Shown: positions 25,470 through 34,565 of the stretch, piece by piece
How the letters are laid out: each line of letters begins with the position of its first letter
How positions within the stretch are numbered: the stretch's first letter is position 1
From: an uncultured Clostridium sp.
GTDB lineage: Bacteria; Cyanobacteriota; Vampirovibrionia; Gastranaerophilales; Gastranaerophilaceae
DNA: 54,053 bases
NCBI GenBank assembly: GCA_905212085.1
Contig: CAJMDF010000009.1
Span: forward strand, 1 to 54,053
Reading direction: 5' to 3'
Program-made: the position numbers and the translations under genes
The notes under the pieces: model-generated
What the model was told of the DNA's origin: nothing
The model's database searches: none
The model's input: only the letters and a program-made list of their open reading frames with translations

Positions 25470-28424
25470 TTAATATATTTCACCTTTTTTAGTCTTTGCA
25501 ATTATTTCTAAAATGATTGTCTCCATTAATTTTATTTCTTCTTGCTTTTCTTTAGATTGACGAGCTTTCCAGTCAGCCAGTTCTTTTCGGAATACATTTC
25601 CATCAACAAGACAATCTCCTGTTCCAACCAAATTCGAATATTTTTTAGTAAATTCTCTGTTAAAATCAGCATAAGTTTCTGTAATCAAATCAGATACAGT
25701 TAGAGCATTATTAAGAATAACATCTCTATCTTCTTCAATTATTTCTTTCATATTTTCTGACAAATTTGATTCTTTAACTAATGATTTTTTCCCTACTTTT
25801 GCACCTTGTCCCATTATTTTAATCATACGATTAGCTGTAGAAGTTGCCATTTGAAGATCACTAGATATTCCATAAGAACCATCTATATCATAAAAATATT
25901 TTTCTGCAGAATGACCTCCATATGAGCAGACTATGTCAGAAAAATTCTTTTCAAAAGAATATTTGCTGTTATGATCTTCAATAGGTAACATACATCCACC
26001 ATAATCCCCTCGAGGATCCAGTGTTACAAAATTCACTTTATATGCTCTATGCCAAGGCTTTCCATAATCTTTTGCTATATTATTCATAATCTCTGCATTT
26101 AGAGCATGACCACATTCATGAGATGTTGTAATTTCTTTTTCATGAGGTTCAATATAATTTGTAGAAGGTCGTCCGGTTGTAATTTGTAAGTATGCCTCTG
26201 TAAAGTCAGCTTTATTTATCTCTTTATGACCACGTTCTAAAGCTACTGATTGAGCCTTTTTGACAAGATTTTTAATATATATAAACGAAAAACCTTCAGT
26301 TGTTAATGCTGCTGCTTTTATTATTTCTTGTTTTTCTTCTGGAGTTTTTCCTGCTATTTTTAACTTTGATTCTTTAATTGTATCTTTTATTATATCAGCC
26401 CTTTCCTTATCATTAAAAGCTGGAGAGGAAACTTCTATAGTATCAACAAATTTAAAAGACTTCATTGTCGCTTCACCTATTAAATTAGGATCAGAAACTG
26501 AACCAATAACAAGAATATTTAAACCTTTTCTTTCAGAATTATCCATTTCTCTTAGCAATTGAGCCATTGCCTTTTGTTGATATTCTGAGATTAATTCTCC
26601 TATTGAAAAATACTCGAAATTTTCAATAAATAGTACTGCAGACTTGTTAGAATTATTTTCCGCTTGAGTATTTACGATAGAAAACATTTTTTTTATTGAT
26701 GCTTCCGGAGTTAATGTATTACCTCCAAAAATATCAACATCTTTAGTCCCAAAATCCATAGCATTTATTTCCATATAAGGGATTTTTGCTTCACCTGCTA
26801 TAACTTTTGCAATAAATCTTCTTCCGCTACCTGCAGTATGGTCTTGGGAGAATATTATTGTTCCTTTAGTCCCCATATGATTTGATTTTATTTGTTTTAC
26901 AATAGATGCGACTTCTTTTTTAGTTGCATCTTTCCCTACAATATTTTTTAAGCGTTTTTGAGTATCAAATAAAATATTTATTGAATCATCATCATCATTC
27001 TTTTTAAATAACTCTTTTGCTTCTTTTGTATATTCTAATACATCTTTTTCTGTTATTTCTCGTTTATTTATGTAAAAAGAAGATATTTTTTTCATTAATT
27101 TTACAGCTTTATCAGGATAAATTCCTTCAAGTTGTGCAGCAGTTTCTACAGTTTTTTCTATTGCTTTTTTAGAAAATGGCTTTTTAATATCTCGCATCAT
27201 TAAACGCTCTTCTTCAAACGCCTTCACAAACTGTTTAGTACTTAGTACAGGAATTGATATTTCCCCAAAATTTTCATACATAGATTGAATTACAGGATTC
27301 TGCATATTCATAAAGTAATTATCTTTAGGATCTATCATTATAAATTTTATATTTTGAGGAAGATGTCTAAGCATATTTTGAAACTGTTCGGAATAAGCAA
27401 ATATATTATTATCTTTCTCCTCTTGTGTCGCGGAATTTATTAACATATTTGATGGAAACATTATTATTACATGCTTCTTTGATTTATCTTTTGAAAATTC
27501 TTTTACTTTATCCAAAACACATTGCTCTTTTATATTAATTTCAAATTGAGTTATATCTGTATCTTCCGATTTTGTATAATATAAACTGTTAATAAACATA
27601 TATGGATTAACTTTTTTATGGTCAAAAGTTACAAACATATTTGTACCTAAAGCAAGATTCTTCCAAATATTTTTAGCTTTTTCATCATAAGCCTTTATAT
27701 GAGAGCGCTCTTCAATTTTGTCATGATTTATCATAGTTAAGTTATTAATTTTTCCGATAAAATCATCTAAAAATTCCTTAACTTTATCGTCTTCTGAATA
27801 CAATGCACTACCTACGATATTAAAATCATAAACCCTTTCATTTTCAGACTCACGAGGACTCCAAATATCTCTAACAACCTCATCTGATAATTTAGGAGTC
27901 GTAACTTTTTCATCCTTTGGAAGTTTTAAAATTATATTATCTAAAACAGTTTTTTCATCTTTAATTAACTTCTGAAGTCCTATTCGAACCTTTTCATCTC
28001 TAAAAATATCATTTGTTGTGAGCACTTCTAAAAAAGATTGTATGCTATCACCACTTTTATAATCATACTGTTTAATCCCGTTATTCAAATCGTCAATGTA
28101 TTTATCTAGTTGATTTAATTCGGCTTTCCAAATATGAAAATGAGTAACTTCTGAATTTTTATTCTCCATAGCTAATTTAGTAGCATCATTAACCAGATTA
28201 GTCGCAGAATTCGTATAACAATATTCTAATACTTCCAAAGGAGTATGCTTTTGAGAACTTTTCTTATTAGCACCAAAACTTATTGGATGATAGAATGGAA
28301 TATCCAAATTTAGACTATTATTAAAATCATTAGGAATTGTTGAATTTGATTTGTTATTATTCTGATTTTGTAAATTATTTCTTATTTTAAATGTATAACT
28401 TAATCCAACTTTTTCTATCATCAA
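25470..28424 (-). CDS. Large M41-type metalloprotease with a degenerate AAA module and N-terminal PISFG motif
   Basis: A 984-aa protein. Residues 47-51 are P-I-S-F-G after an Asn-rich start; no membrane helix precedes them. A first region (about 230-430) looks like a decayed AAA fold. A second AAA-like domain has AGSGRRF near 529-535 where Walker A would be (no GKT) and LFIENFEYF where Walker B would be, so ATP hydrolysis is doubtful. The C-terminal third is FtsH-like peptidase M41: H769-E-C-G-H773, and SSDLQMAT with the third zinc ligand D856. It resembles FtsH without its anchor and with a damaged motor. A TAGCAA box lies upstream. The protease assignment is firm, its role unknown. Confidence 0.8.
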   Translation of the reverse strand: MMIEKVGLSYTFKIRNNLQNQNNNKSNSTIPNDFNNSLNLDIPFYHPISFGANKKSSQKHTPLEVLEYCYTNSATNLVNDATKLAMENKNSEVTHFHIWKAELNQLDKYIDDLNNGIKQYDYKSGDSIQSFLEVLTTNDIFRDEKVRIGLQKLIKDEKTVLDNIILKLPKDEKVTTPKLSDEVVRDIWSPRESENERVYDFNIVGSALYSEDDKVKEFLDDFIGKINNLTMINHDKIEERSHIKAYDEKAKNIWKNLALGTNMFVTFDHKKVNPYMFINSLYYTKSEDTDITQFEINIKEQCVLDKVKEFSKDKSKKHVIIMFPSNMLINSATQEEKDNNIFAYSEQFQNMLRHLPQNIKFIMIDPKDNYFMNMQNPVIQSMYENFGEISIPVLSTKQFVKAFEEERLMMRDIKKPFSKKAIEKTVETAAQLEGIYPDKAVKLMKKISSFYINKREITEKDVLEYTKEAKELFKKNDDDDSINILFDTQKRLKNIVGKDATKKEVASIVKQIKSNHMGTKGTIIFSQDHTAGSGRRFIAKVIAGEAKIPYMEINAMDFGTKDVDIFGGNTLTPEASIKKMFSIVNTQAENNSNKSAVLFIENFEYFSIGELISEYQQKAMAQLLREMDNSERKGLNILVIGSVSDPNLIGEATMKSFKFVDTIEVSSPAFNDKERADIIKDTIKESKLKIAGKTPEEKQEIIKAAALTTEGFSFIYIKNLVKKAQSVALERGHKEINKADFTEAYLQITTGRPSTNYIEPHEKEITTSHECGHALNAEIMNNIAKDYGKPWHRAYKVNFVTLDPRGDYGGCMLPIEDHNSKYSFEKNFSDIVCSYGGHSAEKYFYDIDGSYGISSDLQMATSTANRMIKIMGQGAKVGKKSLVKESNLSENMKEIIEEDRDVILNNALTVSDLITETYADFNREFTKKYSNLVGTGDCLVDGNVFRKELADWKARQSKEKQEEIKLMETIILEIIAKTKKGEIY

Positions 28425-28483
28425 ACAATATCCTTTTAGTATTCATATAATATTTTTTATACAAAAGAGCTAAAAAAAACTTT

Positions 28484-28489
28484 TTGCTA
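28484..28489 (-). promoter_or_regulatory. TAGCAA box upstream of the M41-type protease gene
   Basis: In gene sense: TAGCAA, AAAGTTTTTTTTAGCTC. The box ends 59 bp before the start codon. A second, oppositely oriented box (28515) serves the divergent gene only 26 bp away. Confidence 0.45.
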
Positions 28490-28514
28490 AACATTTAATA
28501 TAAATTTACATCAA

Positions 28515-28520
28515 TAGCAA
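28515..28520 (+). promoter_or_regulatory. TAGCAA box upstream of the PAFKS protein gene
   Basis: TAGCAA, AAAAATTTTTGACAGG, then TATTAT at 28537-28542. The ATG comes 9 bases after TATTAT with no RBS, suggesting a leaderless mRNA. Confidence 0.45.
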
Positions 28521-28550
28521 AAAAATTTTTGACAGGTATTATATATAAAT

Positions 28551-28832
28551 ATGCAAATTAATAATATTCATTCACCAGCTTTTAAAAGCACATACACTGT
28601 AGATACAGGATCTGCGACTTCTAAGACTCAAATATTTATGCTAGGCGCATTAATGAATAATTTTTGGCTAAATAATGCCAATGCGACATTTTTCAAAGTT
28701 AAAAATTCCGGAGTTTACGGGAAAGTAGATTTTAATGTAAAAGATTACAAAGATAAAGCATTTGAATCTGTTCTTAAAAACAACCGAATTCAATATGAAA
28801 AGAAAAACTTTGGAATTAATTATATGGCATAG
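28551..28832 (+). CDS. Lineage-specific small protein with N-terminal PAFKS motif
   Basis: A 93-aa protein I do not recognise. It starts MQINNIHS, then P9-A-F-K-S13, matching the N-terminal motif of the other orphans. The remainder has a hydrophobic patch (IFMLGALMNNFWL) that may be an amphipathic helix, and a beta-rich C-terminal half (VYGKVDFNVKDYKD). There is no signal peptide. No Shine-Dalgarno precedes the ATG. It is divergent from the M41-type protease gene, sharing a 126-bp region with two TAGCAA boxes, which suggests a functional pair. The methyltransferase gene follows after 35 bp. Confidence 0.6.
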   Translation: MQINNIHSPAFKSTYTVDTGSATSKTQIFMLGALMNNFWLNNANATFFKVKNSGVYGKVDFNVKDYKDKAFESVLKNNRIQYEKKNFGINYMA

Positions 28833-28867
28833 AAATTTTTTGATATAATAATTATGAGGGTAAAGAT

Positions 28868-29338
28868 ATGAAAGAATGGATTAAAGCAATAATTATTTTA
28901 CCGTTTAATGTTACTGTAGTAATTCCTTGCTTAATTTTATATTTTTCTAAGTTTCAATATAATATACCAAATATTATACAAATAATTTTTGGAATCATAT
29001 TATTTATATTCGGTCTATTTCTTGCTATTTGGACAATGATTTTATTCAACACAATAGGCAAAGGAACACTTGCACCATGGGCAGCTACAAAACACCTAGT
29101 AGTTGAAGGCCCTTTTAAAATAGTTAGAAACCCCATGATTACAGGAGTTTTGAGTATACTTACAGCAGAAGCACTAATTTTAAATTCAATTAATCTGCTT
29201 TATTGGATGATAATATTTTTCGTTATTAATTGTATTTATTTTAAATTATTTGAAGAAAAACAACTTGAAAGGAATTTTGGACAAGAATATTTGGAATATA
29301 AAAAGAATGTTCCAATGTGGATCCCAAAATTCAAATAA
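28868..29338 (+). CDS. Isoprenylcysteine carboxyl methyltransferase-like / PEMT-family membrane methyltransferase
   Basis: A 156-aa integral membrane protein with about four helices. The C-terminal half has the family signature: LVVEGPFKIVRNPMITGVLS (the GPY..RHPMY-like SAM-binding motif), then EEKQLERNFGQEYLEYKKNVPMWIPKF, the conserved E..L...FG..Y..Y...V..WIP tail. Such enzymes methylate lipids or small hydrophobic substrates with SAM; the substrate here is unknown. RBS GAGGGT precedes the ATG. It may be co-transcribed with the PAFKS gene. It ends 13 bp before the convergent mnmG with no obvious hairpin between them. Confidence 0.82.
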   Translation: MKEWIKAIIILPFNVTVVIPCLILYFSKFQYNIPNIIQIIFGIILFIFGLFLAIWTMILFNTIGKGTLAPWAATKHLVVEGPFKIVRNPMITGVLSILTAEALILNSINLLYWMIIFFVINCIYFKLFEEKQLERNFGQEYLEYKKNVPMWIPKFK

Positions 29339-29351
29339 TATGATTTTTTAA

Positions 29352-31235
29352 TTATATTCTTGAAAACTGATGTCTTTCAAGCATTACCATTAAAATTGAA
29401 ATATCAGCAGGTTTTACACCTCCGATACGTGAAGCCTGAGCTAAAGTTTTAGGTCTTATTTTAGATAATTTATCTTTTGTTTCTGAAGATATATGATCTA
29501 TTGAAGAATAATCAATATCATCAGGGATTTTAAATTTATCTAATTTAGAAGCTTGTTCTACTTGAAATTCTTGACGTTTCAAATATCCGTCGTATTTTAC
29601 AAGAATTTCAACCTGTTCTGCAACATCATAAGGTATATTCAAATCGTTTGTAGCAGTATCAATTTCTTTTATTACCTTATAATCAATATTCGGACGTTTC
29701 AAAAGTTCAGAGATTTTCATACCTCTGTCCATATGCTCGCCATATTTTGCTAAAATCGAATTTACCTCATCAGTTGCAGAGATTTTAGCATCTTTAATCC
29801 TTGCTAATTCTTTTTCAATCGCTTCTTGTTTGTCGGTAAATACTTTATATTGAGCATCATCGATTAATCCATATTTTTTACCTATAGGAGTTAATCTTGC
29901 ATCTGCATTATCCTGTCTTAATAAAAGTCGGTATTCAGAACGAGAAGTAAGCATTCTATAAGGATCTTGAATATCTTTTGTAACCAAATCATCAATCAAA
30001 GTGCCAATGTAAGAAGAACTTCTTGATAATTCAAGCATTTCTGTATTATTCAAGTAATTAAATGCGTTAATTCCGGCAATAAGTCCTTGAGCAGCAGCTT
30101 CTTCATAACCGCTTGTACCGTTAATTTGTCCACCGAAGAACAAACCTCGAATCTTTTTAGACATTAAAGAATGAGTTGTCTGTACAGCTGGCACATAATC
30201 ATATTCTACTGCATAAGCAGGTTTAATAACATGAGCTTTTTTTAATCCCGGAAGCGTTCTTAACATTTTCACCTGAACATCAGCAGGTAAACTACTTGAA
30301 AAACCTTGAATATAAACTTCATAAGTACCTAATCCTTCAGGCTCTATAAAAATATGATGAGAAGGATTTTCACTAAATCTTACAACTTTATCTTCAATTG
30401 ACGGACAATAACGGGGACCTACACCTTGAATTAAACCTTGAAACATTGGGGATTTATCAAGATTAGCTTTAATAATCGCATGAGTTTCTTCATTGGTTCT
30501 TGTCAAATAGCAAGGATATTGAGGTCTCACTGGTCTGTTTGGCTTAAATGAATAAAAATGTAACTGCTCATCTCCAGGTTGAATACTCATTTTAGAATAA
30601 TCAATTGTTCTTTTATCAACTCGAGGTGGAGTTCCAGTTTTCAGCTTTTTAATTTCAATTCCATGTTTTACTAAAGATTCAGATAATCCATAAGCAGCTT
30701 TTTCACCTAATCGACCTGCACTATAAGATCTAAGCCCAACAAAAATTCTACCGTTTAAAGAAGTTCCTGTAGTTAACACAACAGCTCTTGATGAATATTC
30801 AATCCCAAATTCATCAATTGCACCGACAACTTCACCGTTTTCAACTAATAAATCTGTAATACAAGCCTGACGGAGATAAATATTTTCATTATTCTCAATA
30901 ATATTTCGCATGTAATCCATATACTGTTTTTTATCAGACTGAGCACGCAAAGCTCGAACTGCAGGACCTTTGGATGAATTAAGCATTTTCATTTGAATAT
31001 AAGTAGCGTCAGCTACCTCTCCCATAACACCGCCTAAAGCATCAATTTCCCTTACTAAAGTTGATTTAGCCGGACCTCCAACAGCAGGATTACAAGGCAT
31101 TAAAGCAATATGGTCAACATTTAATGTCGCTAATAAAACTTTTGCACCTAATCTTGCACAAGAAATTGCGGCTTCACAACCGGCATGTCCTGCACCTACA
31201 ACTATTACATCATATTTATTATTAAGATAATTCAT
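29352..31235 (-). CDS. mnmG: tRNA uridine 5-carboxymethylaminomethyl modification enzyme MnmG (GidA)
   Basis: A 627-aa FAD protein that with MnmE modifies U34 of several tRNAs. The dinucleotide motif is VIVVGAGHAGCEAA near the N-terminus. Also visible are MPCNPAVGGPAKSTLVREID, the second FAD signature SSLPADVQ, and GQINGTSGYEEAAAQGL, all typical of MnmG. The C-terminal helical domain ends SRIGGVKPADISILMV. I chose ATG 31235 (MNYLNNKYDVIVVG) because it gives normal family length and places AGGAAT upstream; a further 17-codon extension is open but has no family counterpart. It is a single reverse gene divergent from the TPR gene. Confidence 0.96.
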   Translation of the reverse strand: MNYLNNKYDVIVVGAGHAGCEAAISCARLGAKVLLATLNVDHIALMPCNPAVGGPAKSTLVREIDALGGVMGEVADATYIQMKMLNSSKGPAVRALRAQSDKKQYMDYMRNIIENNENIYLRQACITDLLVENGEVVGAIDEFGIEYSSRAVVLTTGTSLNGRIFVGLRSYSAGRLGEKAAYGLSESLVKHGIEIKKLKTGTPPRVDKRTIDYSKMSIQPGDEQLHFYSFKPNRPVRPQYPCYLTRTNEETHAIIKANLDKSPMFQGLIQGVGPRYCPSIEDKVVRFSENPSHHIFIEPEGLGTYEVYIQGFSSSLPADVQVKMLRTLPGLKKAHVIKPAYAVEYDYVPAVQTTHSLMSKKIRGLFFGGQINGTSGYEEAAAQGLIAGINAFNYLNNTEMLELSRSSSYIGTLIDDLVTKDIQDPYRMLTSRSEYRLLLRQDNADARLTPIGKKYGLIDDAQYKVFTDKQEAIEKELARIKDAKISATDEVNSILAKYGEHMDRGMKISELLKRPNIDYKVIKEIDTATNDLNIPYDVAEQVEILVKYDGYLKRQEFQVEQASKLDKFKIPDDIDYSSIDHISSETKDKLSKIRPKTLAQASRIGGVKPADISILMVMLERHQFSRI

Positions 31236-31429
31236 ATTCCATATTCCTAATCGGCTATACCAGATATTATAGTACAAATAAAACAAATTAAGACTAAAAA
31301 TTAAAATAGATTAACCTACTATCTACTCCATATGGATGATATTAATTTAATTTAGTAAAGATTAATATTATTTATAACGAAATAATAATATACAAATAGA
31401 AAATACACACATCTTATTGGAGCTCATTG

Positions 31430-33088
31430 ATGTCAGAACAGATTTTACTACAGCCGATAGTTGCGGCAAACAAAGATAAAGCAAAAGAATCACTAGAAAA
31501 AGCCCGAATAGCACATGAAAGATACCTTATTCGCCAACAAAACAGCGATTTAGAAGAAGCTATTGAATTTTATATTGATGCTGTTAAATACGATCCTTCT
31601 ATGCCAGAAGCGTATTATAGGCTTGCAACTTTAATGTGGGAACAAGGACAAATTAGTCTTGACACAGCTATTGAGCAATGTAAAACAGCAATATCTCTAG
31701 CTCCTCAAAACATCAATGCGCATTTGTATACCGGATTTTTCATGAAATTAGCTCAAGATTTTAAATCTGCTGAACAAGAATTCAAATCCGCAATTAAAAT
31801 GGGAAAATTAAAATCAGGCAGACCAAGACTTATATTATCCCAATCGATTTTGCAAAAAATAAATTCCCAAAATGGAGGAGTAAAAGATTATATAAGCTTT
31901 TTATATTATTTCTTATCAGGAAGCCTCATGCTTGCATGGGATAGACCTTCCATGAAAATGTTTTACAAAAACATGTCTGACGATTTTTCTGTATTCACAT
32001 ACAATACAGTCGGAAAATTTTTAGAAAAATTCAAACTTTACCCATCTGCAGAAAATTTATACCGTCAAGCAATTACAGCAACAAATCATGGTGAAATTTT
32101 CTACAATAAAATGGGAGATTTAGCCTTAAAAAATAAAGAAATGGACTTGACTGTCGACTGCTACAGAAAAGTTCTAGAAGCAAATCCATTAAACAGAGAA
32201 GTTTTAGTAAAATTAGCTACAGTTTTACAAACCTATTTCCCAGAAAATACGGATGAAACAATTGACTGCTATGAAAAATTACTAGAATTTGATATAGATA
32301 CACCTCAAATTTACTATGAATTAGGACATCTATATCTAAAAAAAGAAGATAAAATAAATTCAATCAGCGCTTTCAAACTTGCACTTGAAAAAGATCCTGA
32401 AAATCCATTCTATAATAATTCACTTGCATATGCTTATTCAAAAGCTGAATTATATGATGATGCTATTGAGCACTATCAAAAAGCAATTGCAATTAATCCT
32501 GATAACGAATGGACATCAATAGTTTGCGAAGCATTGGGATCAATTTACGCAGAAGCAAAAGGAAATATTGATGCGGCAATATCAACATACCAAGCAGGAA
32601 TAATCCTTGATCCCCATAATTATAATTTATTAATATCACTGGGGGATGTACATATGGCAGCATATGATCTTGATAATGCAATCAGAGCCTATTGCGATGC
32701 AATAACACTAAATCCAGATGATTACAGAGCTTATTCAAAAGCAGGAATTGCTCTTTGGGAAAAAGACTATTTGGAAGAAGCTCTTGTATCTTTCCACAAA
32801 GCTATTGATTTAAATCCTGATAATGAATATGCCCAAAATAATTTAGGGATTTTATACTTAGATGGTCTTGGAGACGCAGAAGAAGCTCTTGAATACTTTG
32901 AAACAGCAATTGAATTAAATCCAAGCTACACTCTTGCATACTTTAATGCAGCAAGAGCATCACAAGCAATGGGATTTATAAATGATGCAGCAAATTACTA
33001 TCAAATGTCAATAGATTTAAATAAAATCACTCAAGATTTGGACGAAGAAGATATTCAAGTAAGACTTCATAAACTTTTTGATATTTAA
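31430..33088 (+). CDS. Tetratricopeptide-repeat protein
   Basis: A 552-aa protein made almost wholly of TPR units. At least ten repeats are recognisable by the A/Y-x-N/A-x-x...D-A-x-x-x-Y-x-K/A-A-I-x-L/I-N/D-P pattern, for example DDAIEHYQKAIAINPDNEW and EEALEYFETAIELNPSYT. There is no signal peptide or enzymatic domain, so it is likely a cytoplasmic scaffold. The start is ATG 31430 with TTGGAG 7-8 bases upstream; a TTG at 31427 is also in frame but less likely. The upstream 140 bp holds a short palindrome TCCATATGGA at 31326-31335. The frame-disrupted prepilin gene follows after 54 bp. Confidence 0.85.
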   Translation: MSEQILLQPIVAANKDKAKESLEKARIAHERYLIRQQNSDLEEAIEFYIDAVKYDPSMPEAYYRLATLMWEQGQISLDTAIEQCKTAISLAPQNINAHLYTGFFMKLAQDFKSAEQEFKSAIKMGKLKSGRPRLILSQSILQKINSQNGGVKDYISFLYYFLSGSLMLAWDRPSMKMFYKNMSDDFSVFTYNTVGKFLEKFKLYPSAENLYRQAITATNHGEIFYNKMGDLALKNKEMDLTVDCYRKVLEANPLNREVLVKLATVLQTYFPENTDETIDCYEKLLEFDIDTPQIYYELGHLYLKKEDKINSISAFKLALEKDPENPFYNNSLAYAYSKAELYDDAIEHYQKAIAINPDNEWTSIVCEALGSIYAEAKGNIDAAISTYQAGIILDPHNYNLLISLGDVHMAAYDLDNAIRAYCDAITLNPDDYRAYSKAGIALWEKDYLEEALVSFHKAIDLNPDNEYAQNNLGILYLDGLGDAEEALEYFETAIELNPSYTLAYFNAARASQAMGFINDAANYYQMSIDLNKITQDLDEEDIQVRLHKLFDI

Positions 33089-33142
33089 GATTGACAAAGC
33101 ATATAAAATCTGAAATAATAAATATATAAGGAGGCTGAAATT

Positions 33143-33846
33143 ATGAATTTCAAAGCGTTAAGGGTCGCCCCCCCCCCGCGAAGGTCGCTTGGTATAAGGG
33201 GTTAAAGGGTTTTACATTAGCAGAAGTTTTAATCACTCTTGGAATTATTGGAGTTGTAGCAGCTCTCACTATACCTGTACTTATACAAAATCAAAAAAAA
33301 ACTGAAGCTTCTGCAAGATTAAAAAAATTCTACAGCACAATGCAACAAGCAATATTATTATCAGAAATAGATAATGGTAGTGCAAAAGAATGGACAAAAG
33401 CTGGAGAAACAGGAAAAGATCCAGATACAGGATTGTATGAGGATTTGGATGCTCAAAATAGCGAAATATATTTCGATAAGTATTTAAAAAACTATCTAAA
33501 ATATCTAAGCACATCAAAAGATGAAGATACAAATTTATTTAAAGTCTTATTGAATGATGGAAGTTCTTTTCTTATGAGAAATGGAAGATGTATAGACTTT
33601 ATCTACGACTACAACGGTGATAGAATTCCTAATAAGGAAGGTAGGGATAGATATAGATTTTTACTATGTCCAGAAGCAGAAAGCCAGTACATTGCTGGCA
33701 AATTAATTACTTACCAAGCAAAATACAACAGCAATGAAACTAGAACTCAAAAATTAAATCAATGTAAATCATCCCCAACATCTTGCTCATTTCTGCTTGA
33801 ACATGATAATTGGGAATTTAAATCAGACTATCCATTCAGATTATAA
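33143..33846 (+). pseudogene. Type IV prepilin-like gene, out of frame at a C10 tract (phase-off or assembly error)
   Basis: The start ATG 33143 has an excellent RBS (AAGGAGG). The frame reads MNFKALRVAPPP through ten C and then stops at 33203. Read one frame over, immediately after the tract, are AKVAWYKGLKG and a perfect prepilin peptidase site: G before F-T-L-A-E with Glu at +5, then a hydrophobic helix LITLGIIGVVAALTIPVLI. A pilin-like globular domain follows with four cysteines in the C-terminal half. Eleven or eight C would restore one reading frame of 234-235 codons. With C10 only a truncated, signal-less fragment could start, at ATG 33340. The product is probably a pseudopilin or adhesin-like pilin. 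Confidence 0.8.
33168..33177. repeat. C10 homopolymer tract in prepilin leader
   Basis: Ten C starting in codon 9 of the prepilin gene. In G orientation the flanks are CGC before and CGA after, near-matches of the other two tracts. One inserted C would restore the pilin frame. Confidence 0.9.
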
Positions 33847-33849
33847 TAA

Positions 33850-34563
33850 TTAAAATAAACTAAGCTGCTCTTGTTTTGCAAAATGTTTTTCAAGATATGA
33901 CGGTCTATGATACTTACATAGACCGTATTTATCTATCAAAGCCATGTGTTCTTTTGTTAAATATCCTGCATTTTCCCTCCATTTGTATTGAGGAAATTCT
34001 TCATCAAGTTTTAACATATATCTATCACGACTAACTTTAGCTAAAATACTTGCAGCAGCAATAGAAGCAGATGTCGCATCACCTTTTATAATATATTTTT
34101 GACTATAATTAAAATTAAAAATTTTTTTATTTCCATCAACTAATATAATAATTTCATTTTTAGCTATAGTATCTCTATCTTCTTTTATAGGGTATAGCTG
34201 ATTTATAACATCAGTACATGCCATACGCATAGCCTTTAATGAAGCATTCAAAATATTTATACGTTCAATCTCGTCAACTTCTATACAAATAGTCGAATTA
34301 ACAGTCTTTTCTTTAATAATATCAAATAGAGCTTCTCTTTTTTTAGCAGATAACTTCTTACTGTCATTTAACTCTGCTAATTCTTCCATAAGCTCTTGAG
34401 AACGATCATTGAAACACACCGCACTTGCAAATACTCCACCGGCTCCACAGCCTCTGCCTGCTTCATCTGTACCTATCACAATACGCTTTTGTTCTATATC
34501 AAATGAAAAAAGTTTTACAATCCTTGAATCAGATGTTAAATTTGTCTTAATATCTGTTGCCAT
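33850..34563 (-). CDS. rnhB: Ribonuclease HII
   Basis: A 237-aa RNase HII that cleaves RNA in RNA-DNA hybrids and removes ribonucleotides from DNA. Active-site motif GTDEAGRGCGAGGVFASAV places D33 and E34; DSKKLSAKKRE, GDATSASIAAASILAKVSRDR and the C-terminal region fit the family. It forms an apparent operon in reverse order with rplS and rbgA: the ATG lies 2 bp after the rbgA stop. Its end is 3 bp from the convergent prepilin gene. Confidence 0.95.
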   Translation of the reverse strand: MATDIKTNLTSDSRIVKLFSFDIEQKRIVIGTDEAGRGCGAGGVFASAVCFNDRSQELMEELAELNDSKKLSAKKREALFDIIKEKTVNSTICIEVDEIERINILNASLKAMRMACTDVINQLYPIKEDRDTIAKNEIIILVDGNKKIFNFNYSQKYIIKGDATSASIAAASILAKVSRDRYMLKLDEEFPQYKWRENAGYLTKEHMALIDKYGLCKYHRPSYLEKHFAKQEQLSLF

Positions 34564-34565
34564 AA

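Noticed and set aside
31326..31335. Palindrome TCCATATGGA upstream of the TPR gene as a second operator of the NarL-type regulator
   Set aside because: Only 10 bp and it does not contain TACYYMT halves in the required arrangement; it may be chance.
33340..33846. Treating this stretch as a separate 168-aa gene
   Set aside because: It lacks an RBS and begins after the prepilin helix. The signal and helix lie just upstream in the same frame, so it is the body of the frame-disrupted prepilin.
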